From: an uncultured Collinsella sp.
GTDB taxonomy: Bacteria > Actinomycetota > Coriobacteriia > Coriobacteriales > Coriobacteriaceae
Direction of reading: 5' to 3'
NCBI GenBank assembly: GCA_902475245.1
Contig: CABRYP010000018.1
Span: forward strand, 1 to 46,666
Length of the DNA: 46,666 nucleotides
The notes under the pieces are model-generated. The model did not search any database and had not been told where the DNA came from. It saw only the letters and a program-made list of their open reading frames with translations. Each line of letters begins with the position of its first letter. The first letter of the stretch is position 1. Both the position numbers and the translations under genes were made by a program. Shown here one piece after another: positions 27,366 through 35,416 of the stretch.

Positions 27366-28259
27366 CTAGAGCAAGGTGACGCTAAAGCTACGTTTATCGG
27401 TAGCGCCGGGAGCCAAGGTGATGGTGTTGACCTTGTGCTCAAAGACGTCGTCCTCGGTGTCCATGGTGGTATGACCGGTCCAGGGCTCGAGCGCCACAAA
27501 CGGAGCGTCGTTGGCGGCAGACCACACGCCGATGTACTTAAAGCCCTCAAAGTCGATCTTGACGCCGTGGCCCGACTTGCGACCGCGCAGCGTGAGCGTG
27601 GAGCCCGGGGCATCGGTGAACATGATGGCATCGTTATCGAAGCTGCGGTGCGTAATGGGCAGCACGTCCGAGTTATCGGGAGCCTTGTAGCTACCCTCGA
27701 ACGTCATAAGACCGTCGGGCGTGATGATGGGGGCCTCGTTAGTCCAAGCCTCGGTAAACGCCAGCTCGTAATCCTCGAATGCCTCGTCCTCGGCACCGGG
27801 GGCAGGCACGTTAAATGCGGGGTGGCCGCCCACCGAGAACGGCAGGTCCACGTCGCCGGTGTTGGTGACGGCAAAAGTCTGGGTAAGCGTGGCGTCGCCG
27901 GTTAGGGCATAGGTCATGTTGAGCTTAAAGTGGAAGGGGAAAGCCTTGAGCGACTCGGGCGTATCGGTGATCTCGTAGGTGACGGACGAGCCGTCCTCGG
28001 AGACCTCGACCAGCTTGTGCTCGACGATGCGCGCGAGTCCGTGGCGCGGCATCTCGCAGGTGCCGGCCGCAGACGTCGCCGTGTTGTTGCGCAGCGAGCC
28101 CACAATGGGGAACAGAATGGGCGCGTGCTTGCCCCAAAAGGCCGGGTCGCCCTGCCACAGATACTCGTTGCCGTTGAGGGCAAGGCTCGTGAGCTGGGCG
28201 CCCATGGAATCGATGGCCGCGGTAAGGCCGCCGCGCTTGATGGTGGTGACGGTAGACAT
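27366..28259 (-). CDS. aldose 1-epimerase family protein (LacX/YeaD-like)
   Basis: This cytosolic galactose-mutarotase fold converts anomers of a sugar or sugar phosphate. The 297-residue protein has catalytic-type residues in PRHGLAR, the second His in VGGHPAFNVP and the Glu in FVALEPWTGH. The pattern with GNEYLWQGDPAFWGKHAPILFP matches the LacX-like subgroup rather than GalM. GGAGG lies upstream of the ATG at 28259. No sugar operon adjoins it, so its sugar is unknown. Confidence 0.88.
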   Translation of the reverse strand: MSTVTTIKRGGLTAAIDSMGAQLTSLALNGNEYLWQGDPAFWGKHAPILFPIVGSLRNNTATSAAGTCEMPRHGLARIVEHKLVEVSEDGSSVTYEITDTPESLKAFPFHFKLNMTYALTGDATLTQTFAVTNTGDVDLPFSVGGHPAFNVPAPGAEDEAFEDYELAFTEAWTNEAPIITPDGLMTFEGSYKAPDNSDVLPITHRSFDNDAIMFTDAPGSTLTLRGRKSGHGVKIDFEGFKYIGVWSAANDAPFVALEPWTGHTTMDTEDDVFEHKVNTITLAPGATDKRSFSVTLL

Positions 28260-28338
28260 GCTACTTCCTCCAAAAGTAAACAACAGTGTCGAGGGCTATT
28301 GTCCCACTCTTGGCGGCGGGGTTGAGCGTCAGGCGCAG

Positions 28339-29208
28339 TTATTGAGCAATAGCGTAAAGGTCAAACCCGCCCTGTGGCGTGCTATCGACCGTATCGGGCG
28401 CCTGTGAATTAAAGCTCACCGGAACCATGCGCTTTGAGGCGCGGTAACGCGTGCCGTCGGTGGCGACGGGCGGCTCATCGACCGTGAGCTCGTAGTCGCC
28501 GGGCTTGAGCTCGATACCGTCACCTTCGGAATTGACGTATTGATACTCGTCGATTGCTTGTCCCTTGAGCGTGCGACCCACGATATGGACGAGCATCTGG
28601 CTGTCGCCGCGGGCGGTGTCCCATGTCGCACCGTCCTTAACCTCGACCGACACATGCACCGAGCGCGTGCGGCTGAGCGATTGCTCGACAGACATCTCGA
28701 CCTTGGCGGCGTCTTGGCGCTGCTGCTCGACATGACCCCAGATGCTGCCGATCGCCGAGCAAGCGATAACGCCGGCCATAAAGGCGATGAGAATGGGGCC
28801 GAGCGGAGAGCGACGGCCCGCGTCTTCCTCGCGAGCCAGGTTGGGGCGATGGGTGGGGGCGGGCGCCTGGGCACCCTGCGCGGGCACGTCGAGTATGCTG
28901 AAGGATGCCGTGCTGCCGGGGTCGATGGTATGGCGCGGCTGTGGGGTCTTTGCCGGCGAGATCGACATATCAGCCGGCTCGCCGAGCGTGGCCGTGGCAT
29001 CGGCCTTCGCCTCGTCGGCCTCGGCCTGGGCCCAAGCCTGTTCAAAGGTTAGGGGTTCGGCGGCATCGGAGGCGGCTTCAGGCTCGACACCGGCATCGTT
29101 GCCGGTCTCGTCCTCGTCGCTCGACACGTCACACGGCGCGGGCTCGTCCCACTCTTCGTCCGGAGCCTCGCCCTCGCTATACCACCATTCAAAGTTATCG
29201 ATATCCAT
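28339..29208 (-). CDS. single-pass membrane protein of unknown function
   Basis: I do not recognise this 289-residue protein. The N-terminal 120 residues are acidic and Ala/Pro-rich (starting MDIDNFEWWYSEGEAPDEEW), then comes one membrane segment (about GPILIAFMAGVIACSAIGSIWG). An extracellular domain follows with VHVSVEVKDGATWD, MLVHIVGRT and a beta-rich PGDYELTVDEPPVATDGT, which looks like a small Ig-like or carrier-type fold. The ATG at 29208 has AGGGGG about 9 bases upstream; an upstream in-frame ATG adds 11 residues. It stands alone between the aldose-epimerase gene and the MerR gene. N-in, C-out topology is suggested by the charge pattern. Confidence 0.7.
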   Translation of the reverse strand: MDIDNFEWWYSEGEAPDEEWDEPAPCDVSSDEDETGNDAGVEPEAASDAAEPLTFEQAWAQAEADEAKADATATLGEPADMSISPAKTPQPRHTIDPGSTASFSILDVPAQGAQAPAPTHRPNLAREEDAGRRSPLGPILIAFMAGVIACSAIGSIWGHVEQQRQDAAKVEMSVEQSLSRTRSVHVSVEVKDGATWDTARGDSQMLVHIVGRTLKGQAIDEYQYVNSEGDGIELKPGDYELTVDEPPVATDGTRYRASKRMVPVSFNSQAPDTVDSTPQGGFDLYAIAQ

Positions 29209-29300
29209 ACGGGGCGCCCCCTTGGCCTCGCAAATAAACACTTGCTAGCCTTATACCCCCAGATGACACGGGAGCTCGCCGGCACAGACAGGAAAAGCGT

Positions 29301-29409
29301 CACAACATTCGAGGCTTTTCCTCGTTTTCGAGATTTTCATCGAATGTTGTGATGGTTTGGGCGGCAGCCATGCCGCGAATGTGACAAAGGGACTGTCCCT
29401 TTGTCACAT
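29301..29409. repeat. composite repeat (PAL-2 plus PAL-1), copy 1
   Basis: 29301-29351 (PAL-2) has outer arms CACAACATTCGA and TCGAATGTTGTG around a small CTCG-TTTT-CGAG hairpin. It is followed by PAL-1 at 29379-29409, with perfect 15-bp arms ATGTGACAAAGGGAC and GTCCCTTTGTCACAT. The last Met codon and the TGA stop of the minus-strand MerR gene are inside the right arm. A second copy with the same order is at 34224-34313, also at a gene end. Confidence 0.85.
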
Positions 29410-30273
29410 CTGGAGGGTAACGGGGATTTGGATGCAGCAAAAGTCCTCTTGGTGGGACTCGTCGTAGCTCGTGGTATCGAGGTAGCAAAAGTCGAAAGCG
29501 TTGCCAACGGGCTGGAGCGCGTGCTCGTCCATGCAGGCAACGATGGCGCGGATGCCCTCGGGCTCGTACGGCATACCCCAGCGGCTCATGCACAGGTATG
29601 TGCCCTCGGGCAGCACTTCGATGCCGATCTCTGCCAGCTCGGCGGGATCGCTCGGCAGCAGTTCCTCGACACCGCGCGGCAGCACGGCAAAGGAGCCCGC
29701 GCCGGCGATAGGGTCGTCGGAATGCAGCGCCTCACGACGCAGCATGGCACCCCAGCCGCGCATAGGGCGCGTGCCCGTGAGCGCACGCATGCGCAGGATG
29801 GCCCGCATGAGCGTGGGGTGAAGCATCGAGCGGCCGCGCTCGATATCGCCTGGAAACTCCTCAAAGACCACGAAGCGGCGCTCGAACTGCTTGAGCTCCG
29901 GCTTGCCCTCGCGCTCGCGCCAGTAAACTGCCTCGTCGTAAAAGCTCAGACGCTCCTGCACGCTCGCACGCTCGGCTTTGAGCCCGGCAATCTGCTCGTC
30001 GAGCGCCTGCACCCGCGAGCGCAGGTGGTCGGTCATCTCGCTAATGTCGAACGTCGAGGCTAGGCGGTCGATCTCATCGAGTTCGAGCCCTAGGTCGCGC
30101 AGCATGCAGATCAGACGCATGAGCGGGATCTGCGTGGGCGAATAGAAACGGTAGCCTTTTTCGTTAACCACGGCGGGCTTAAACAGGCCGATCTTGTCGT
30201 AGTAGATGAGCGTTTGGCGCGAAACGTTAAACAAACTCGCCATCTCGCTAATCGCATACATGCCCGTCTGCAT
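29404..30273 (-). CDS. MerR family transcriptional regulator
   Basis: This 289-residue regulator has an N-terminal MerR winged helix (residues 5-72: YAISEMASLFNVSRQTLIYY, then DKIGLFKPAVVNEKGYRFYS), a coiled coil linker (about 80-115, RVQALDEQIAGLKAERASVQE) and a C-terminal half of about 160 residues resembling effector-binding domains. No cysteines of metal-sensing MerR proteins are seen at the linker, so it more likely senses an organic ligand. GGGAGG precedes the ATG at 30273. It is the last gene of the strand-wise cluster transporter-UbiD-UbiX-MerR and may control it. The final Met and stop codon are supplied by a palindromic repeat, so the natural C terminus may have been altered. Confidence 0.88.
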   Translation of the reverse strand: MQTGMYAISEMASLFNVSRQTLIYYDKIGLFKPAVVNEKGYRFYSPTQIPLMRLICMLRDLGLELDEIDRLASTFDISEMTDHLRSRVQALDEQIAGLKAERASVQERLSFYDEAVYWREREGKPELKQFERRFVVFEEFPGDIERGRSMLHPTLMRAILRMRALTGTRPMRGWGAMLRREALHSDDPIAGAGSFAVLPRGVEELLPSDPAELAEIGIEVLPEGTYLCMSRWGMPYEPEGIRAIVACMDEHALQPVGNAFDFCYLDTTSYDESHQEDFCCIQIPVTLQM

Positions 30274-30305
30274 AGGTCCTCCCGACACATCCTTTTTGCG
30301 CACAA

Positions 30306-30333
30306 AGCCCGCCGCCCACAGGGGCAGCGGGCT
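30306..30333 (-). terminator. hairpin terminator after UbiX
   Basis: On the minus strand AGCCCGCTGCCC pairs with GGGCGGCGGGCT (12 bp, one mismatch, loop CTGT), followed by TTGTG. The T-run is short, so termination may be partial. Confidence 0.6.
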
Positions 30334-30365
30334 CAAACACTACTCGTATCCTACCCTAAAGACGC

Positions 30366-30944
30366 CTATGACCAGCGCTTATAGTTTGCGCATGACACGC
30401 CGACGGCCTCGAGCGCCTTGGCGGCGATGTGGTGCACCGCGTCATCGAGCGTGGCGGGGCCGTTGTAAAACGTGAGCATGGGCGGCATGAGCATGACGCC
30501 CGGTACGCGCGCAAGGCGCGCCATGTTGTCGACATGAATGGCGCTGAAGGGCGTCTCGCGCACCATGAGCACCAGGCGGCGCTGCTCTTTCATCTGCACG
30601 TCGGCCGCACGCAGCAACAGATTGTCGCTGTAGCCGCTCGCGATGCCGGCGAGCGTCTTCATGGAGCACGGGGCCACGATCATGCCGTCGACCGGATAGG
30701 TGCCGCTTGCGATGGCGGCGCCGATGTTCTTGTTGTCGTAGACCACATCGGCATGCGTGGCAAACTCGTCGAGCGTCATGCCGAGCTCCTGCTCGATGGT
30801 GATCTCTCCCCCGCGCGTGACGACAAGCGCCGACTCGGCACCTGCCTGGCGCAGGCATTTGAGGCACTCAAGACCCAGCGCGGCACCGCTGGCGCCAGAC
30901 ACGCCAACGACAATGCGACGGGGACGGACAGAAGACTCAGGCAT
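30366..30944 (-). CDS. ubiX: UbiX family flavin prenyltransferase
   Basis: UbiX joins a dimethylallyl group to FMN to make prenylated FMN, the cofactor of UbiD decarboxylases. The 192-residue flavoprotein begins with the FMN-binding IVVGVSGASGAALGLECL and has GMIVAPCSMKTLAGIASGYSDNLLLRAADV, the MVRETPFSAIH block of the DMAP site and PPMLTFYN near the C terminus. Its usual substrate is dimethylallyl monophosphate. It follows ubiD by 33 bases on the same strand, as expected for a dedicated cofactor maker. Confidence 0.94.
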   Translation of the reverse strand: MPESSVRPRRIVVGVSGASGAALGLECLKCLRQAGAESALVVTRGGEITIEQELGMTLDEFATHADVVYDNKNIGAAIASGTYPVDGMIVAPCSMKTLAGIASGYSDNLLLRAADVQMKEQRRLVLMVRETPFSAIHVDNMARLARVPGVMLMPPMLTFYNGPATLDDAVHHIAAKALEAVGVSCANYKRWS

Positions 30945-30977
30945 GACGGCTCCTTAACTACTTGGTAGGGCTACTTA

Positions 30978-32465
30978 CTAGAAAGCAATCTCCTTGGCCC
31001 ACTTGTCTGTGTCGATCTCCATGAACTGCGAGCGAATGAAGTTCTTCTTGAGGTCGAACGGGACCGTGCAGTCGAAGATGGCCTTGCAGGCGATGCCGTG
31101 CTCGCGGATCGTGGGGTCGAACGCGGGGTCGTTGGACGGATCGAGCACGTGGCAGTGGCAACCGGGGATGGTGATGAGGTCCACGTCGGCCTGGAAGCGC
31201 GTGGTCATGGCCCACATCACGTCGCTCATATCGAAGATATCGACATCCTCGTCAACAAGGATGACGTGCTTGAGCTCGGAGAATGCCGAGAAGGCGAGCA
31301 TGGCGGCGTTGCGCTGACGGCCCTCGTCATTTTTGCTCGACTTCTTGAACTGCATGATGGCAACGAACTTGCCGCCGCCGCAGGGGGCAGCGTGGACGTT
31401 GAGCAGGCGGCCCGGGATGGCGGTCTCGACCATCTTGTAGATGGATGCCTCGGTGGGGATGCCGGCCATGGACACGTGCTCGTGCGAGGGACCGATGCAG
31501 CTCTCCATGATGGGATTGACGCGCGTGGTGACGGCGGTGATCTTGATCACCGGGCAGACCTTGGCGCCACCGGTGTAGCCGGGGAACTCGGGCATGGCGT
31601 AGCCGTGGCCGTTGACGTCCTCGTTGATGGTCTCGTCGTGCATGAGGTAGCCCTCGAGCACATACTCGGCATTGGCGATGCACTTCTGCGGAACGGTGAC
31701 GCAGTCGGCAAGCTCGACGGCGTGGCCGCGCAGGGCGCCGGCGATCTGCAGCTCGTTAAAGCCGAGCGGCGTGGTGGGCGCCTCGAAGCCACAGCACATG
31801 TACACGGCGGGGTCCAGACCGATGGAGATGGAGATGGGCATGTCTTCGCCGCGCTGGCAGTACTCGTCAAAGAACGCGCCAAGGTGACGGCTGCCCGGAG
31901 TGATCCACATGGCGAGCTTGTCCTTGTCGACGCAGGAGAAGCGGTGGATGGTCACGTCGGACTGGGAGCCGTCGGGGCTCGTGCCATAAGCGAGGCCCAT
32001 GGTGATGTAGGGGCCGCCGTCGACGGGCGTGTTGGTGGGAGCGGGAACGATCTTGCGCAGGTCAAAGCCCTCGTCGGTCGCCTTGTACACGACCTCTTGG
32101 CAGTCGACGTGCGCACCCTCGGCGATCTGCTCGGGCGCGATCAGGTTCTCGAAGCGCTTGCCGATCTCGAGGCCCAGGTGCTCCTCGTCGAGGTCGAGCA
32201 GGGCGGCAACGCGCCTGCGGCTGGCAAGCATGCCGATGCAGACCTTGGCATCGTCAAAGCCCTTGACGTTGTTGAAGACCATCGCCGGGCCCTCTTTGGT
32301 CGGACGCATAACGGTGCCGCCGGCACCGACGCGACGATAGACGCCCGAGACCTCGGCGTCCGCGTCGACCTGGGTGTCGGTCTCGAGCAGCTGGCCCGGC
32401 ATCTCGCGCAAAAAGTCGAGCGCGGAGCGCAGATCGTGGATCTGGGAAGCATCGGTAGTGGACAT
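30978..32465 (-). CDS. UbiD family decarboxylase
   Basis: This is a prenylated-FMN-dependent (de)carboxylase acting on an aromatic, heteroaromatic or alpha,beta-unsaturated acid in the cytosol. The 495-residue protein (family 450-500) shows the central NGHGYAMPEFPGYTGG block, SCIGPSHEHVSMAGIPTEAS, and the C-terminal VDEDVDIFDMSDVMWAMTTR plus ADVDLITIPGCHCHVLDPS, all typical of the non-ubiquinone branch that includes gallate, protocatechuate and phenylphosphate-type enzymes. The ATG at 32465 has AAAGGAG upstream. It lies between a SLC13-type transporter and ubiX. Which acid is used cannot be told. Confidence 0.93.
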   Translation of the reverse strand: MSTTDASQIHDLRSALDFLREMPGQLLETDTQVDADAEVSGVYRRVGAGGTVMRPTKEGPAMVFNNVKGFDDAKVCIGMLASRRRVAALLDLDEEHLGLEIGKRFENLIAPEQIAEGAHVDCQEVVYKATDEGFDLRKIVPAPTNTPVDGGPYITMGLAYGTSPDGSQSDVTIHRFSCVDKDKLAMWITPGSRHLGAFFDEYCQRGEDMPISISIGLDPAVYMCCGFEAPTTPLGFNELQIAGALRGHAVELADCVTVPQKCIANAEYVLEGYLMHDETINEDVNGHGYAMPEFPGYTGGAKVCPVIKITAVTTRVNPIMESCIGPSHEHVSMAGIPTEASIYKMVETAIPGRLLNVHAAPCGGGKFVAIMQFKKSSKNDEGRQRNAAMLAFSAFSELKHVILVDEDVDIFDMSDVMWAMTTRFQADVDLITIPGCHCHVLDPSNDPAFDPTIREHGIACKAIFDCTVPFDLKKNFIRSQFMEIDTDKWAKEIAF

Positions 32466-32606
32466 AGCGTGCTCCTTTCGGGAGAGTGTCCGGCGGCGGG
32501 AGTGCCGCCGGCTTGGTAACGTAATGGGGCCGCAGCGCTCATAGATGGGGCGCTCGGGCACTCGCAGTTCAAGCACTCGGCTAATTACAGCCAAGCACTC
32601 GACTGC

Positions 32607-34064
32607 TTACATCAGGCCAAAGAGGTGGAACCAGGCGGCCTCGACCAGCACGACGATAAAGACGACCGCAGTGAGGGGAATGCCCATGCGCATAGCCTCT
32701 TTGGAGGTGTAGCCGCCAGCGTCCTTGCCCTCGCCGATAAGGATCGGCAGGTTATGGAACGGCAGGATGTAGTGGATGTTGATGGACGTAAAGACGATGA
32801 GCGCCACGGCGAGCGGGCTCACGCTGGAGCCGGCCGCAAAGCTGATGAACGCCGGCACGCACACGCCGAGCACGGCCATGACCGAGCCCATGAACATGTG
32901 GATGATCATGGAAAGCGCGGCGACGAGCAGGGCGAACAGGAAGATGTTCTCGGGCACGGAGCTGGGAAGCACGACATCGGCGATCCAGGCGTTCATGCCG
33001 GTGGCACCGCCCACGGAACCCACGGCCATGGCGGCCGTCAGGAACATGAGGGACTTGATGTCGACAGCGTTCCAGCTGGCAGGAGTGAGAACCTCGCCGA
33101 TGATGGGCATGGCGAGCGCGACACCGATGGCAAGTGTCACCCAGCCGATGTAATCGCCCGAGACGGTAAGCCACAGCGCGATGGCGATGACAAGCCACAC
33201 GATGGTGCGGATCTCCTTGACGGAGAGCTTGCCGAGCGCGGCCTGCTTGGCCACGATCTGCTCGCGATCGTAGACGAGCTCCTTGCTGGGCTTAAAGAGG
33301 AAGAGACCCAGGAACAGGGTGCACAGCAGCGCGACCAGCATAGGCACGCTCATGTACAGGAACCAGTCGACAAAGGACGGGCTCATGCCGCCGGCCTCGG
33401 CGCTGTACTGCGCGACGAGCGGGTTGAGCGTGGAGTCGCCCGTCAGGAAGAACATGGAGCCCGGGGCAGCAGCGGCAAACACGAGGAAGCCGAGCTTGCC
33501 GCGGTCGTCGTCACCGTAGCCGGCGGACTCGGCAATGACCGAGACGACGGCGAGGATGAGGAAGGCGCGGGGGAACGGATGCGGGATCAGCAGCGACAGC
33601 ACAAAGGTGAGCGCGAAGATTGAGATGATGAGCGACTTGGCATCGCGCACGAACTTGAGCATAAACGCATAGGCGATGCGCTCGCCCAGGCCCGACTCCT
33701 TGACCGCGCTGGCGATGAGGTAGGCGCCGATGACGAGCCACATGGTGGCTTTGGTCCACGAGCTAAACGTGGAGGCGACCGTCGCCGAGATGCTCGCGGC
33801 ACCCGTGTCGTCCACGCACACCTTGAACAGAACGAGCAGCGCGCAATAGAGCAGGCCCACAAAGCCCGGCTGTGCCACGCCACACGCCCAGAACACCACC
33901 GTGGCAAGCGTCAACGCCAGACAGGTCTGACCGCCGGCCGTAAGCTCGACCGTCGAGCTCAGCTCCACCAAAGGAAGAAACTTCACCAGCAAAAAGACAA
34001 CGATACCCAGCACAAAGCCAATTTCGCGCTTGGTGATCTTGAACGCCTTCTTTTCCGCTTCCAT
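32607..34064 (-). CDS. SLC13/DASS-type anion transporter
   Basis: The 485-residue protein has about 11-12 hydrophobic helices and the repeat design of divalent-anion:sodium symporters, with the substrate-site-like segments MFFLTGDSTLNPLVAQ in the first half and ITAFISFAAGSSVSP-type near the end. In the first half MWLVIGAYLIASAVKESGLGERIAYAFML is typical of the family. It should bring in or exchange an organic anion. Being directly before UbiD (142 bases, same strand), it most likely carries that enzyme's substrate or product. AAAGGTGGGGAG lies before the ATG at 34064. Confidence 0.87.
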   Translation of the reverse strand: MEAEKKAFKITKREIGFVLGIVVFLLVKFLPLVELSSTVELTAGGQTCLALTLATVVFWACGVAQPGFVGLLYCALLVLFKVCVDDTGAASISATVASTFSSWTKATMWLVIGAYLIASAVKESGLGERIAYAFMLKFVRDAKSLIISIFALTFVLSLLIPHPFPRAFLILAVVSVIAESAGYGDDDRGKLGFLVFAAAAPGSMFFLTGDSTLNPLVAQYSAEAGGMSPSFVDWFLYMSVPMLVALLCTLFLGLFLFKPSKELVYDREQIVAKQAALGKLSVKEIRTIVWLVIAIALWLTVSGDYIGWVTLAIGVALAMPIIGEVLTPASWNAVDIKSLMFLTAAMAVGSVGGATGMNAWIADVVLPSSVPENIFLFALLVAALSMIIHMFMGSVMAVLGVCVPAFISFAAGSSVSPLAVALIVFTSINIHYILPFHNLPILIGEGKDAGGYTSKEAMRMGIPLTAVVFIVVLVEAAWFHLFGLM

Positions 34065-34117
34065 CTCCCCACCTTTCTTGTTGGGGGCGCTCCGGATTCG
34101 CGGCCACGTTGCCACTT

Positions 34118-34148
34118 AAAAAGGGGCGCCCGTTATCGGACACCCCTT
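34118..34148 (-). terminator. terminator-like hairpin upstream of the transporter
   Basis: On the minus strand AAGGGGTGTCCG pairs with CGGGCGCCCCTT (12 bp with two G-T pairs, loop ATAA), followed by TTTTT minus one A. It lies between the LpdD/Nudix gene and the transporter, so it may end the first transcript or act as an attenuator for the rest. A TTGACT -35-like box precedes it at about 34180 but no good -10 was found. Confidence 0.6.
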
Positions 34149-34223
34149 ACGTTGCGCTGTGTTGTGGCAATACAGTCAAGCGGATTTTTTTGGATGAGAA
34201 GCGATCCCCTGGACAAAAACCAT

Positions 34224-34313
34224 CACAACATTCGACGCTTTTCCTCGTTTTCGAGATTTTCGTCGAATGTTGCGACGGTTTGGATGTGGCAACGGGACTG
34301 TCTTTTTTCACAT
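34224..34313. repeat. composite repeat (PAL-2 plus decayed PAL-1), copy 2
   Basis: 34224-34275 repeats PAL-2 of 29301 with only a few changes, including the CTCG-TTTT-CGAG centre. PAL-1 at 34284-34313 is decayed: ATGTGGCAACGGGAC against GTCTTTTTTCACAT. As at 29404, the last Met and TGA of the minus-strand gene lie within PAL-1. Confidence 0.8.
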
Positions 34314-35255
34314 AGCAAGGGCTGTGCGGATGGAGGGGACCTCCAGAGCCTCGCGGAGCCAGGGGGCCAGCTGCTCGGGGTGACCCTGCAGATAGCCTTT
34401 GAGCTCGGAGGGCGCCACGCGGCGCACCTCCGAGATCTCCTCTTGGTTGATATGCAGCTCGCCCGGCTCAACATGGGCTACGAACACCTCGCACCATTCG
34501 CACTCGCAGCGGCCGTCGCCGTGGTCCTCGCGGTACACCACGTGTCCGAGGTGCTTGAGCTGATCGGGCTCGCGCGTGATGCCAAGCTCTTCGTTGATGC
34601 GACGTGCCGTGGCGGCCGCGACGTCTTCCCCGGGGAGCGGATGGCCGGCACAGCCATCGGCCAGCACCCCGCCCCACAGGCGTTTGAGCGGGCTGCGACG
34701 ACAGAGCAGCAGGCGCGCGTCTTCGCCCTGGCCCTCGACCAGAAGCGTCAGAAATGCCTGATGCAAGATTCCCTCGCCGGCATGGGCCTCGATGCGGTCG
34801 ACGGGGCCAAGCGCCTCGCCGGTCGCGGCATCGACCGCCACGACCTCGGCGCCTGCGCCGCCCTCATCCCAGCCGGCGCGCAGAATGCGGGCTGCGGCCT
34901 CCTCGAGCGCGGCGATGAGTTCCTTGGTGGTATCGAGCATGCGCTTCAGGTCGTCCCCGCTCGCCTGTTCAACATGAAAACCCGTGCTTGCAACTACCGG
35001 CACACTAAAGCGCGTGGCCAGCGCCGCTGCGATATCGTGCGCCGGGATCTCGTCTCGATGGCACGGAACGGCCAGGATGCTCACCGTCGCCGTACGGCCG
35101 GGCTCGGGACGCGGAATGGCCTGTGCCGTGGCGCCCAGGTGCGCAAATTCCGGCGAGCAGGCGTAGACCGCCATGCCTCGCGGTGTCACCGTCAGCTGGG
35201 CCTCGAGCGCAAACTTGCCCTCGCCCACTGCAACCTTTGTCGTGTGCATACCCAT
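34308..35255 (-). CDS. fusion of LpdD-like prenylated-flavin chaperone domain and IDI-type Nudix domain
   Basis: Residues 1-118 resemble the LpdD family, small proteins encoded with UbiD/UbiX pairs (as in lactobacillus gallate decarboxylase) and thought to help prenylated flavin: GEGKFALEAQLTV, AHLGATAQAIPRPEPG, GFHVEQASGDDLK. Residues 135-305 are a Nudix domain of type I isopentenyl-diphosphate isomerase. By ungapped comparison with E. coli IDI the metal ligands are all present (H158, H165, H205, E251, E253) and the Nudix helix is GEDVAAATARRINEELGI. However, the catalytic Cys67 position is Ala203 (sequence GCAGHP, with Cys one place early). The ATG at 35255 has GGAG upstream. Transporter, UbiD, UbiX and MerR genes follow on the same strand. 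Role inferred: cofactor supply, perhaps DMAPP to DMAP. Confidence 0.8.
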   Translation of the reverse strand: MGMHTTKVAVGEGKFALEAQLTVTPRGMAVYACSPEFAHLGATAQAIPRPEPGRTATVSILAVPCHRDEIPAHDIAAALATRFSVPVVASTGFHVEQASGDDLKRMLDTTKELIAALEEAAARILRAGWDEGGAGAEVVAVDAATGEALGPVDRIEAHAGEGILHQAFLTLLVEGQGEDARLLLCRRSPLKRLWGGVLADGCAGHPLPGEDVAAATARRINEELGITREPDQLKHLGHVVYREDHGDGRCECEWCEVFVAHVEPGELHINQEEISEVRRVAPSELKGYLQGHPEQLAPWLREALEVPSIRTALAM

Positions 35256-35307
35256 GGGATCTCCTGTCGCCCGCGATGTACCTGAGACCATCTTCACCTG
35301 TATTGCG

Positions 35308-35336
35308 ACTATACAGGCAAGCGCAGTCTGCGACAA
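35308..35336 (-). promoter_or_regulatory. promoter of the LpdD/Nudix gene
   Basis: On the minus strand TTGTCG (35336-35331) and TATAGT (35313-35308) are 17 bp apart, with TG before the -10. It lies about 50 bases before the ATG. Confidence 0.65.
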
Positions 35337-35360
35337 AGGGGGCAGGCACCTGACGCATTC

Positions 35361-35369
35361 TGTTAGAGT
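35361..35369 (+). promoter_or_regulatory. candidate extended -10 promoter of the MFS gene
   Basis: TGTTAGAGT (TG-N-TAGAGT) stands 48 bases before the MFS start and matches the element before pepT. No clear -35. Confidence 0.4.
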
Positions 35370-35416
35370 TGCAGGGATTGAATCCCGCTTATTAATGCGA
35401 CATTGGAGTTACAACC

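Noticed and set aside
35360..35400. A possible tRNA T-arm-like GGGATTGAATCCC
   Set aside because: No acceptor stem, anticodon arm or D arm can be built around it.
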